Source: Dermatophagoides farinae
Lineage: Eukaryota; Arthropoda; Arachnida; Sarcoptiformes; Pyroglyphidae
Reading direction: 5' to 3'
Assembly (NCBI RefSeq): GCF_024713945.1
Contig: NC_134681.1
Coordinates: 2,418,001-2,482,000, forward strand
DNA: 64,000 nucleotides
The notes beneath the pieces were generated by a model that was not told the origin of the DNA, did no database searches, and was given only the letters and a program-made list of their open reading frames with translations. The position numbers and the translations under genes are program-made. Below are positions 22,809-35,843 of the stretch, one piece after another. The stretch's first letter is position 1; each line of letters begins with the position of its first letter.

Positions 22809-25800
22809 TCTTATGTAATATATTCTCTGTGACTTTTATATTTTAAAAGTCCCAAAACACAAACCAAAAAAAAAAAAACTGAATTTCCAATTATTTTGAA
22901 TTTAGAATTTTTTTCGTGGAAAATTATTTACTCAAACTATTTCTTTCCAATGAATTTTTTTTTCTCTGCCCCAACTTTTGACTTTTACACACGATTTTTA
23001 CACAATATAAATGTTGTTGTTGACAAATGTTTACATGGAGAAAGAAACAAACTAATTATTATTTATTAATTCTCGATAATTTTGCACAAATTGAAGAAAA
23101 AAAAATTAATGTTCCTGATGCACGAAAATTTATAATTTAAAAAATCAGCATGATTAAGATGGTTATAATGATAATGATGATGTCGATGTTGATGATTTAG
23201 ACCGAAAGAAAACAAAAATGACGAAAAAAGATTGAAAACGGAAACTAATTATTGTCAAAACAGAAACAAAAATAAAAAAAAATGAAAGAGAATGCCGAAT
23301 ATATCAAATTTGTAAACAGAAAAACACTGTTTAAAAAAAGCGATCAATTATTCAATGAATCAATTCAATACGGTTTTTTTGTATTGATTCATTGATTAAT
23401 CGAGAAAATAATAACATTGAAAATCAAAACGATGATAATGATGAGGATCACACATACACATACACATTGAACGTTTGATTGATTGATTGATCAGTTGATT
23501 GATTGTACCGATTTTTTTTCTTTTTCTGGCTCATTTCAATATTCAATATCAATAAAATATCATCATTTCATGATCGAACGATTAATGATCATCATGAATA
23601 TTATTTTTCTTGGTTATTTTTTTTCGTAATATCAAGTTACGTACGTACAAACAGTCTAATCAATAAATGAATGAATGAATAAAATATTGCAATCGGAAAT
23701 TGGATATTTTTTTTCAATTTGGCCAAGTTTACATTTCTGAAATGAAAGATAAGATTTCATTTTTTTTGTTTTGTTTTCATCAGGTGAATAAAGTAATTAA
23801 TCATCGAGGAATTGAATTCTTTTTTTCTCACTTGAATAATTCATCACATGAATAAATAAATAAAACAAACGAATGAATAAAATTCTTGTTGGCTTGCGGT
23901 TATTTATTTATTTATTTATATTGGAAATGTTTTGGTTTTTTCTTCATCTTCACTTTAAAGAAAAAACACGGACAAAATAATTGAATCAAGAATTTTTTCT
24001 TTTCTGTTTGTCATCTCAATAAAACAAACAAAAAAATGGCCGTTTAAATGTCTGTCTGTCTGTGTGTTTGCGATAGACAAAACAAAAGAAAAATGAATGC
24101 TGAAAGTATGTTCATATTTCATTTCCACACACACACACACAGAAACACCTACACCTAATATAATTCCTTACGGTTGGCTGATGATGATGATGATGATGAT
24201 GATATCACTATTATTTTCATTACATTACAAAGTAAGCGCGACCACCAGCAAATGTGAAAAAATAAATGAAAAAAAGTCGATTTGTCATTGTCATTGATTT
24301 GGCTGTGAAGAGAAAAAAAATAAGCAAATAACAACAACGATGACAATGATAATGTATTAATTATATTTTCATGTTAAAGATTTTTTTTTTTAAAAATATC
24401 GGGTAATTGAATTTCATCATCACCATCATCATCATTGTCATTAATATCCATGGCCAAACAAAGAAAACAGCATGATTTTTTAGAAAAAAAAATCCCAAAA
24501 CTCAGCTTACCTTGGCGTTTTTTTTTTTGTTTCAAAGATGTTGTAATCCAAATGTGACAATTGAGATTTTCTATTTATTTCAATCAATACCAGCACTCAT
24601 TTTATGATGATTTTTTTTGATGATGATTGGAGCGAATCAATAATCCGATTTTAATAATTCAATGATTTCCATGCTAGGAAAAACATTTGACTTTATCAAA
24701 TGAACAACATCATTTTCGGTGTGTAAGCAAGAAAACCGTTTTCTCTTTGAACAATCCGTCCCGGATACTGTTTTTGATTCAATTTACGATAAACAAGCTG
24801 TTGGAGCAAAACAAAAAATGTTCTTGTTGTTGTTGTTGTTGTCAGTGTGTTTTTTTCCATTTTGTATGGCAAATTAATTTCAACACTAAAAAAAACAAAA
24901 ACAAAAACAGAAAAAAAATCCCATCAGGCAATGAGTTTCGTTATTTCATTCTCAACAATTTTTCATCATTTAAAATACAACAACAAGGTGGACGAGAGAA
25001 AACAAAAACAAAAAAGTTTCATATAAATAATGACGACAATAAGGGAAGAAATATGGACAGAATTTTATTTGCACCAAACACACGCCCACATCCACTCACG
25101 AAAACGTTGTGGAGAAAATGAAAAATAATTTGCATCTTTAAAAATGAAATATGATCAAATGAAACGAAATGAATCAATCATTCATGTTTTTTATCAATTA
25201 CACACACAACACGTTCATATGCATCACTTTCAATGTTTAGATTGTAAATAAAGTCAAAATGAAAATGAAAAACGGAATATATGAAAAAAAACCGCTTGGA
25301 CCTGAAAATGATTCTGCGGGCTAGATGATTTTTTTTTCTTTTAGTTTGTCCAAAAGTTTCTTTCTCGACACACACACACACTTATACCAGTGGAAAGGAA
25401 ATATACCGTACAACAAAGATGACGACGACGACGAAAAATAAACTTATCGATTTAAACGTCAACGGTATACTGATTTTTTTAACATGAAACATGAAACAGT
25501 AAAAAAAAAATGTATTTCCAAAATGAAAAAAAAAAATTTTCCATTCATCATCATCATAGACACACAGAAACAGTGATTGATACACCGGTTATATGACACA
25601 CCAATACTATTCAAATATTCCATTTAATAAAATTTTCATGACAATTTTATTTTTCATTATTATTGCATGAAATTCGCAATTGAAATTGACAATTCTACAT
25701 TGTTTACACAATAATAAAAAAAAATGACAATGATGATGAATTGTTGTTTTGTTTTGTTTTGTTTATTTCTTTGCATCTTTGTTTTCTCGTTTGTTTCTTT

Positions 25801-27860
25801 TTTTTCTTCTTTCACATGTCTATGTCAGAATAATGATTGTTTTATTTTTGGATCTATAACAGTAGATTGGCAGGTATTTATGGATGTTATTAGTTTTGAA
25901 AATCACATCATCCCCATCCATTCATCATTGGCATGAGTGTGTGAATTTTTGATATTGGCCTCGAATAAAAAAAAAATTGTAACAACAAACTTGAAATTGA
26001 AATCAAAAAAAAAAAAAAAAATGAACGATAATAACATCAGATGATGATGAAAACTATACACTGAATAGAAGAAGAAAAAAAAAATTCAATTCAATGACGA
26101 TTTTTTTTTTTGATGATCAATAATGATAAACTCGAAAATAACAACAACAACAACACAAACAAATAAAATCTATTTCCGATCAAAAAAAAAAATGAAAACT
26201 TTTCTGTCATCCAATAAAGACCAATGACCTAAAGGCCATATTTATCGATTGGGAAAAAATTTTTTTTTTTTATAGCTATTAATAGCCAACAACAACAACA
26301 ATAAACACACAATGTCGTTTCTCTTTTGCCTTTTTCTTTTTGTTTATAAATAATATAATAATAATGTAATGATGATAATTCAATGATGATGACGATACAA
26401 AGATCCGTAAATAATGATTGAAAATCGAAACAAATCGATTAATGAATGGAATGGGTATTGCTACCAATGGCGTCAAGTGTATACCTTTACTGGTGATAGT
26501 TAGGTTAGTTGGTTGATTGGAATGAAAGAGAGAAAGTATCCACTTTTTATGACAAATAATCAGATTTAGTGAGAGAAAAAAAAACAATTGAACAGTTTTT
26601 TTTTTAAATTTTTATTTCGCTTGACCGCTATACCCAATGCTGATTATGATGGTCATGTGAAATTTTTATTTTATTTTCATTGTTTTCATCATCTCTCTTT
26701 CGCATGTCATGTTTATCTGTTACGTTCATTAGGTTGGTTGGTTGGTTGTACATCATCATCATCATCGTTCATTTTTTTTTCAAGTACATGATGCGAACAA
26801 CGCCAAAGAAAAGGAGAAAAAAAAATTTTCACAACACACACACGCACAAAAACTTACACATTAAAAATGAAAACTATTTGAATGATTGAACATGGAATGC
26901 AATATCTGATTTCGCTATTATTATTATTATTTTGGACTTTTTTTTTTCATCCATCATCATCATCATATATTGTTGTTGTCCAATATGTGTTTGTTTGTGA
27001 TGCTATTTTTATGTATTCACAAACAAAGAAACCGAATAGTAACAACAAGTGTGATTCAATTCTCTATTATTATGTGTTGCTAAAATCATCATCATTTTTT
27101 TTTTGTTGCACATAAATAAAGCCAGTGTATGTATATATACATACATTGCTTGTATTTTTGTATTTATTTTATATACACGATTTATATATGTTTGTATATT
27201 AAAGATTTAACTTTTTCTTGTCCAGTTAGTCGTCCATTCAGTTAGTCAGCCAGTGTGTGTCGATTATCGATATGATCACAACCACCACTATCAACCACTG
27301 TCCAATGATGACATAAATTTTTTATTTTTATTTTCATGTTAAACAAACATTGTGTGCCTTCATCAATATATATATAATATATACTGTTTGACCTGACCTA
27401 GCATCGATTCTTCTTCATTTTTATTTATTTATTTATTTATTTGATGATGCTGATAAGAATAGAAAAAAAAATTGAGTTGAATGTCTTGAAATTGCGATTT
27501 TTTATTTTATTTTGAAATTTTTTGTTTTTGTTTGTTTGTTTACCTCATAAAATAATTATATTTGTAGTGTATTGATAAACGTTTTTTTTCCATTTGGTGT
27601 GTCAAGCCAATCAATTTTATTTTAGCATGCATTCATTCATCCAAAGAAAAAACAAAAAACAAAAATAAAGCAACAAGGAAATAGAAGAATAATAATAGGA
27701 CACATAAAACACAAAATAGAAGGAAAGGAAAAGCAAATTTGAAAATTTCATCAATTTCATCGTTTTTTTTGTTGCATTATTTAAAAATTTGAAAGTAAAA
27801 TTCAATCAATTTTTTCATGTTGATTTTGTTTTTGTTCTGATTCAATTTGAATAGAATCCG
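22809..27860. other. 5-kb gene desert upstream of the class B GPCR
   Basis: No supportable gene on either strand. The stretch is AT-rich with CAT/ATG runs (24181-24202), CA/GT runs, GTT runs (24825), ATTT repeats (23906) and poly-T. The longest open frames (for example 24687-25121) have biased composition and no domain. It lies upstream of the receptor, so enhancers or a distal first exon of that gene are plausible contents. Confidence 0.55.
27616..27621 (-). promoter_or_regulatory. Candidate polyadenylation signal (small HSP)
   Basis: TTTATT on the plus strand, AATAAA on the minus strand, about 240 nt past the small heat-shock protein stop. Confidence 0.35.
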
Positions 27861-28934
27861 TTATTGTGTGGACGGCGGTGGTGGTGGTGGTGGCGGTGCC
27901 TGTGCTGATGATTGTTGCTGTTGTGTGGGTGGTGCTGGCTGTTGCTGCTGCTGATGTACGACCGGTATATTCATACCGGCGATATTGTCAACATTCAATG
28001 AGCCTTGACCTTGGTTGGCCATTTTTGCCGTACTTGTTTGTTGTTCAACAGTTATTGTACTACTTGTACCAGATGAACCAACATTACTCATTGGCATTGT
28101 TGTTGTTGTTGCTGATGGTTGTTGAACAGCTGCCGAAGGAAATTGTGGTGGAACTAGATTCAAAGCCGGTGATAAACTTTGATTACTAATAGCAATCGGC
28201 ACACTACGTCCAGCTGTATCATCAGTAATCTGCAATGGTTTACGTGGTGCTTGTATACTAAGTATACCATCAGCCGATAATGTTGATGTTACCGATTCTG
28301 GTTCAACATCAGCTGGTAAAAGATATTTTCGTGAAAATTGTCTCGATACATAACCATAATTATCTGCTTTATCTTCATGTTTACCAGTAACAATAACAGC
28401 ATTATCGACCATTTTAACAGATATTTCTTCCGGATTAAAATGTGACACATCAACCATGATCTGATATTTATCATTGGCTGGAATCAGATCACCGACCATT
28501 TGGCCACCACCGACACCAGCAACAGCATTTCCTTGTTGTAAATTTCCAACACCACCAGTTCGTCCACCACCATATGCCTGATCTAATGTATGCATTTGAC
28601 TTGGCACTATCGGTGAATGTGGTGCAATCAATGGACTTCTCGGAGCACTGTCCATAAATCGATCCAAATATAATGAAAAAAAACAAAGTGGCAACAAATT
28701 AGAAAAAAAATAATGATTAATTAATTTAAATGAATCGATCAAATGAACTATTTGGCCATCCAAAACACACAAACACACTTACCCAAGTGGACGACGACGA
28801 ACAAAATAATTGGATGGAAAAAAATCCTCTTCAGTCAATGTTGAACCAAAATGTGTATCGAAAAATGAACGTTCCGATGTCCAAAATGAATCCCAAAATG
28901 GATCACCAGTAAGTGGACGAAAATATCGGGACAT
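27861..28934 (-). CDS. Small heat-shock protein (alpha-crystallin domain)
   Basis: Two exons, 28934-28783 and 28647-27861, with a 135-nt intron; 312 aa. An ATP-independent chaperone that holds unfolding proteins. The N-terminal arm (SRYFRPLTGDPFWDSFW...) is Phe/Trp-rich as in metazoan sHSPs, with an SPxxxP stretch and a Gly-rich linker (76-100). The alpha-crystallin domain covers about residues 110-188: YQIMVDVSHFNPEEISVKM, GKHEDK, SRQFSRKYLLPADVEPESV, LSADGILSIQAP. A SVPIAI segment could serve as the IxI/V oligomerisation motif. The C-terminal extension (about 100 residues, Gln/Pro/Ser/Thr-rich, with Gln and Pro runs) is much longer than the usual 10-20 residues. The splice joins CTT GG to T GCT in frame. 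Confidence 0.9.
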
Positions 28935-30887
28935 TTCTATTTTTTGATTTGATTGGATTCTGATATTTTTTTTATCGTATCGTATTATGCAAACGCACGC
29001 AAATTCAATCTATCAAATCTATTTATCTGGTGCGTTTGTGTGTGTGTGTGTGTGTGTGTTTGTTATACAAAATCAATTGATATAAACAACCACGACGACG
29101 ATAAACACACTATACTAGTCTTATGACAGATTCTGATATTTTTTTTTCTTAGTTTAGTTTTTTTTTGCTGATGTTTCTATCATCGACAAATGAACAAAAA
29201 AAACATTCAAAGTTAATCTACTAGAATATTCTTTTTAGAAAACAAATAAGAATAAGAAAAGTAAAACTTCATCAACAACATAATAATAATAATGATGATG
29301 ATGATGATTAGTATAGTGGTATTAAAATCTTTCGTATTTCAAAGTTATTTACAGAATCCGCGAATCATCATCATCATCATCATCGACAGCAACAACAACA
29401 ACAACAACAACAACGAACGCTATCAACAATGATAGTGATTTTTTTCTTTGATATTTTGTTTTTTGTTGTTGTTGTTGTTGTTGTTTGTTTTTGCATTCTA
29501 GTTTCTTCATTCATTTATTCTACATTCAAACACACGAACACACACACACACACACACAACGACAAACATTGCCTGGTTCATATTATTTCAAACAAAATTT
29601 TTTCGGTTATATTGCGCTAGTGATGGAAACGAGAAAAATTTTCATTTTATTTATTTTGAAAAAAAACAAATTTTTCAATTCTTTAAATAGTTTGTGATTA
29701 GTGTGTGCGTGTAATGAATTCAATGAATTGATGCCAAAACAAGATGATGATGATGATGATGAAAATTGAGGGCGTTGTCGGTTTTGTTTTTTTTTTTTTT
29801 TTGGCTGTTTAATTTTACAATGAATTTTTTTTTCTTCTTCTCCACTGATTACATCCATGGATATACGACTATTGTTTCACACATGTTGATGATGTTGCGA
29901 TTTTCATATGGAATTTTAATGGATAAAAAATACGAAAAAGAATGCTACCTCCTCCATCTTTTCTCTCTTTCCTTCCCCCACACACACACATTTAAACGAT
30001 AACGCCATCTCGAGGAATAATGATTTTGCAACATGATAATTTTGAGGAGGAAAAAAAATTCTTCCATCCACTTATGATGACATTAATAAAAAAAAAATCT
30101 TGATGAATAATGAATGAATGAATGATGATGATTACGATTTGCAATCAAACTGTGTGAATGTGTTGGTGACAAAAAAATCGAGTGGAAAAAAAATTTTTTT
30201 TTTTTGGCAATCGTGTGTGAATCATATTTTTTTTTTTTGGATAATGAGATGATTTCTTTTTTCTTTTTTACGGAATTGACATCAAAGAAGAATCTAGTCT
30301 TGTGATTCCGAAAACATTTATAGAACAGCCACAATGACAGTCATCAATAAATTATACATTTTTTTTATTGTTGTTGTTGTTGTCGACAATGTTATCCATG
30401 CATTCATTTTCCACTTTCTTACATTTCCAATAAATAAACTGAATTTGATTTTTGATTTCAAAAATTCGATTATCTATATCTATATTTATTTTATGTTTCA
30501 ATGAAATCTACAATTACAGGAATGTAGTGAAATGAAAAGAAAAAAAATTTTCAGAAACTAACAGTAATCATGTAGCAATACACAGGTATTAATAGAGAGA
30601 GAGATAGAGAGGAATTAATGGATAAAAAGTGAATGAAATTGATTGAAGAAATAATTAGAAAAAAAAATTTAAATAATAACGAAAAATCAAAACAATAACA
30701 AGAAATGAGCAAACATCAATGATCATCAACAATAATATAAATCAATAACAGTTTGTTGACATTTTCACGTTCATAGAAAAAATTGAAAGATCAATAACTT
30801 CATCATACTGCAGTGAACAAACAAGTGAATTTTTTTTCTGTTTTACAAATATTTTTTTCGCTGAATAATCGATCGATCGATTGATTT
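28935..30887. other. Intergenic, no gene seen
   Basis: About 2 kb with a GT microsatellite (29038-29059), GAT runs (29288), CAT runs (29368), CAA runs (29389-29413), GTT runs (29463) and poly-T/A. It should contain the heat-shock gene promoter. I could not pick out a clear heat-shock element array by eye. Confidence 0.55.
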
Positions 30888-31738
30888 TTATTTGAAAATA
30901 AATATCCGTAACATTCGTCCAAAATCAAATGTAACATAGAAAATTGCCGATTTTTGATGATCATCAACGGCCACATGTGTCAACGAATCTAATTGATTTT
31001 GATTCGATAATATTGTATCGATCAATATCTCATGATTTGATGATGTTGCTTCGGATTTTGGAAATTCTTTTGGACTTGCCACCGATATTGTATGCCAATG
31101 TTGGCCATAACGTTCATTCAATGTTTCAGTGATTAGATCACTTAATTCAACTAATGAACTTGCTTGTTTATTATGTATGATTGTTGTTACAATTTTTGTT
31201 ATATCTCTCAACATATGTTGTCCCATTAATGAATCGATTACTGTTGGTGATTTTGATGCAGCTCTTCTCATTATGTTTCGTTGTACACTTTCCACACTAA
31301 TTGACGGTATTGATCTTGAAGCTTTTTTTCCACCCCATTGTTGTTGATGATGATGTTTTCCAGAAAATAACAAAAAAAAGAAAACAAAATGAAATGAAAA
31401 AAAAATCAATCAGCTATTAAGTATTGAAATTCAAATTACAAAAATAGTAACTAACCTCAACGTTTTTTAAAAAATTTTGTTTTTGTTTTTTTTTTTTGGT
31501 TTATATTCAATTCTTAATTTGTTTTTGTTTTTGTTTTGGCAAAAATTCACAATTTTCCCTTACCCTTGCTTAATTGATCCTTTGAATTGGATGATGATGA
31601 TGATGATGATGATGAGGCATTATTAGTGGTTGATGCTTTTCGATTAGTACGGCTTGATTTTTTTGTTCGTTGTTTTTCAATTTTATTATGACTTTCTTTT
31701 TTATGATTCAATGATTTGAATGATTTCGATGATTTCGG

Positions 31739-31769
<31 letters not shown>

Positions 31770-32113
31770 TTCGATAAATGACTCGATACAATACGTATTC
31801 GTTCACTTGGATCCACTAATAAATGTCGGCCATTATTTTTCAATACAATTTTTGCATTACTACCAACAATTGAATGTTTTTTCAACAATAATAATGCTTT
31901 CGATACTTCATTACGACGCATTTGTTTCATTTGATCGGTCATTTGATCAGAATCATCATCCGATGATGATGAGGTTACCGTTGTAGATGATTGTTGTAGA
32001 CCATTTACAATCGTTATGATTGACAGTAATAATGTTATTAATAAAAATAATCTTATCATTTTGGTCCAAATAGTGATGACCAGTGATGATTGTGGTTGAT
32101 AAATTTTCAACAT
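30888..32113 (-). CDS. Predicted signal-peptide protein with possible dynein-light-chain-like C-terminus
   Basis: Exon 1, 32113-31564, starts at ATG 32113 (or at 32059, MIRLFLLITLLLSIITIVNG, a strong signal peptide). It continues with a Ser/Lys-rich region around a conserved-looking KALLLLKKHSIVGSNAKIVL and NGRHLLVDPSERIRIV. A donor (GGTAAGG) at 31563 can join an acceptor at 31322 in phase 1, giving 327 aa. Unspliced, the frame ends at 31547 (188 aa). Exon 2, 31321-30888, resembles the LC8 light chain: a helix ending LNERYGQHWHTISV, like the LC8 KKYNPTWHCIVG, and later AIFYVTFDFGRMLRIFIFK, like FIYFYLGQVAILLFK, with about 35 extra residues between the strands. The LC8 reading is by eye. The acceptor lacks a good pyrimidine tract, so these could be two genes. 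Confidence 0.5.
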
Positions 32114-35100
32114 TTTTTTCTGTTTGAATGAATTACTTGAACAAAAATGATGACAAAAATGGATGTTTTTTTTTCGGGGGAGATCTGATTAGATAATTTT
32201 TTTTTATAAATGAAGATTTCACACAGTTAAATCAACACTTTGCTTTAGGAAATGAAATCAAACGAAAAAAAAATTACAAAGTTTATTTATTTTGGCTATT
32301 AAAAAAAATAAAAATAAAAATTTAACGAATGTAAAAAACAAACAAAATGATGATGGATGAAAAAAATTGTTTTCTTCACATTTTTTCTTGTTTCGTTTCT
32401 TCTTCATAAATGGTGAAATGGAAATTGAATTTTTAATGTGTCTCTGTGTGTTTGTGTGTCCACCAAAATGGTATGAATTAAAATGAAATGAATGTCGAGT
32501 TATATGACGATTCATATGGTTGATGGTTTCGATTTTGATATCTCAAACGTACGGTCTGAAGTGGATTTTTTTTCCCATCTTATAACCATCATCATTCCAT
32601 CAAGACAAAGAAATCGTGATGATCATTATTATTGTGGTGAGTAAGTGAATAACCCAAAATGGATTGAGATTGAGAGAAAGCAAAAGCGAGAGAGGTAAAA
32701 AGAGAGAGAGAGAGTTATTATGGAGAGACAATATTGGCATCATCATCATCATCATCATCATTATCATTATTTTCTTTTATTGAAATTGAAAAAAAACGAC
32801 CAAATTACGTTGTTTTTTTTCTTCTTTCTAATTTGAATGTGTGGTGACTTTCTCTCTTGATCTCTTTCCATTTATATTTTGATTTTTGGACCATTTTGGG
32901 CGACACAGGCATACAACACAAAAGATGAATTTCTTGATTTTTTTCAAATTTTGATTCATCATCGATTGTGTCATCTCTTCTTTTATTATTATTATTATTA
33001 TTATTTCTCTTCATCGATTTTCATCCATCTATTTTGATCCAAATGTTGAATTTACAATCGTTGTTTTTCTCTTTTTTATTTTTGATCGTTGTCTTTTTTT
33101 TTGTTGATCAAATCCTGGTCAATTATAATCATTATTAACGGATTCAAAACCGACGAAAAATAAACTCGAACCTAAATGATAATGATAATTTAGCTTATTA
33201 TCATTAATATTTTGGCTACAGAAACAAAAAACAAAAAAAAAAAATCTGAAAATACTTTCAGGGCAGACCATTATCAAATCAATAAAGATCATCATTAATG
33301 ATGATTATGATTATCATCATCATCATCATTTTCTTCATTTCATTGATAAAGATAGAAAACGATGATGATTTTTATCGAAATCAAAAGCCAATGCCAAAAC
33401 CTGAAACAACAAAAAAAAATTGTGAGCTTTTTTTTCTCCAAGTTACAATCACCCTTCTTCTGTAAGTCACAACAACAACAACAACAACCATTGAATTCAT
33501 TAACTTATTTTGCTAATTTCTTATTAATTTATTCATATTTTTTTTTACTTTCACGATTTAAACGGATTCGTTCGTTTGTCCATGAAAGGACCTCATGTTT
33601 GGAAATGGGACAAAAGGTTGAAACTTTTATATAGAAGGAAAAAAAATGGTAAGCAAAAAAAAAACTGGCTGGTTTATTACCTAATTTTATTTCATGGGCC
33701 TCATTGATTGGCATGTTGTTTTGGTTTGCATCTTCAATGAAAATTGTTTCATATTAATTAATGTTTAGTACAAGATTGTTTTTTTTTTTGAGCTGAAGAA
33801 AATACGAAAACCATTTTTGTTAGCTGGCTATTTTGGCAAAGAAAAAAAAATAAATAATTTTTTTTTTAGTTCATGATGGATTAGCGATATGATCATCCAA
33901 AATGGTTGGATGGATGTATCAAAGTAAAAATTTTGAAAATGACAATTTTTTTTCTCGTTATTGCTGCTGCCGCTATTAATGATGATGATGATCCCGGCAG
34001 TAGATATGGCAGTGATTATGCCAAGAAAAAATGGTATCAAATTAAAAGGAAATTTTTTTTTTTTTTTTAGATGACCAACTCTATAGTCTAATCTGTTTGT
34101 TTGTGAGTGGAGATAAGTTTGTTTGATTTTTTTTTTTTTTTTGCTATATTCATCTTCAATCTCCATGTCCATTTTGTTGTTATTACACAAGGAAACGGAT
34201 TTCATTTCCTATTGCAAATTGAAAATCCATTTTTTTCTGATAGACAAACAAACAAACAAATAAATAATAAACGGATAGTGAATGATGATGATGACGGATA
34301 ATGATAATGATGGTTTGATTTCCGTTTCGTTTTTATTTTCATCCAATCGACGATGGTCCGAATCATTTATTTATTGAAAATTTTTTCGAAATTAAAATCA
34401 GAATTGAATGATGAATATTTATTTTTAACACTTTGAAAACATCAAATAAAAATTGATATCAAACTATAAAACTGGCACATTATCATCACCAAAATGATGA
34501 TAACAATGATTATTTCCCATATGAAATCCATTCATTCATTCACATTCAGAATGTGATTGTTAAACTCATCATCATCATCATAATAATAATGATGGTGATA
34601 ATGGACACAGATGACCATTATTATTATTATCAACGACACAATATGATGATGACTTTTGATTTTTTTGTTTGTTTGTTTTTTTCCATAGGAATAAACATTT
34701 GATTCAATTCAATTCAGTAGCTGAAAAAAAATATTTTTGGTTGTTGTTATTTAAAATGTAAAAAGATTTTTTTTTTATTCAAATTAAAGTGGATTGTGTG
34801 TGTGTGTCCAGTTTGGGACCACTTTTCATCATCATCATCACAATAAACTCTGAAAAGAAAAAGATAGATTGGAAAATAATGATTCTCAAAAAAAAAAGAA
34901 AAAATCGTTGAAAATCTGGTCAGATCGATTGAATAAGATAATGGAAATGGAAATTGTAATAAAAAGATAATTTAGTCTCAATAATCGCGTATTGTGGTAA
35001 TCATCATCGTCGGTTTTTGTGTTTTTTTTTCATCGGAAAAAAAGTTCTTATCAATAAGAAGCATTCGAAATTGATCTGATTGATTATATATTAAATTGAT

Positions 35101-35843
35101 TGATGTATATAGTACCATGCAAAAAAAAACAATCGAAAACTAATAAGAATATAAAAAGAAACGAATAATCCCGAAAATCTTCCATCTTTTTTTTGATAAA
35201 CAAACAAAGTGAAATTAGAAATAATCTAGAAAAAAAAAGATAAAGATAGATATTCGTTTTTTTTGGTCTTTTTTTTCTTGTCATTTATTTATTTTTTTTT
35301 GTGTTGTCGTTTAAACACAAACACTTTTTTTCGAAACCAGAAAGATAGATGGCGATACCTGCATAACCTGCATACACGATTCATGCTAAATTCATCCAGT
35401 CTGTCTGTGTGTTGTTGTTGTTTTTTTTATGTTTCTGGTTGAAGAAAAACAAAAACAACGAACAAACGAAAAAAAAAACATATCGAGTCGTCGTAGATGT
35501 TGATGTTTATCCTTGAATGCTTCTCGTCCTTTGAAATGATCTTTTTTTCTCTCTTTCTCTCTATCTTTTTCTTTCGGTGTTTTTGTTTGTGTTCGTTGAT
35601 ATGATCGGTATATATGCCCGTTATCGTTTCGTTTCAAGTAATAACCTATCATTATCTTTCAGGATCAGATTTCAAATCTGGATTTGTTTCCCATTCATTT
35701 GATTCTGTGTGTTTTTGATATCGAAAAATCGAGAACAAATCAATTTGGTGTGATTCTTCGAAATCTTATTCTCCTCACGATAATTGATTCATAGTGTTTT
35801 GTGTTTTTTTTTCGGTCTTAAAAGAATTTCGTGGGAAAAAAAA
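32114..35843. other. 3.7-kb intergenic region, no gene seen
   Basis: AT-rich, with AG repeats (32702-32713), CAT/ATT runs (32738-32770, 32985-33003) and GAT runs. Open frames are short, Lys/Phe-rich and repeat-derived. It includes the divergent promoters of the minus-strand signal-peptide gene and IDH3G. Confidence 0.6.

Noticed and set aside
24687-25121. 144-aa plus-strand frame in the gene desert
   Set aside because: Composition follows poly-A and GTT repeats; no homology recognised and no signals around it.
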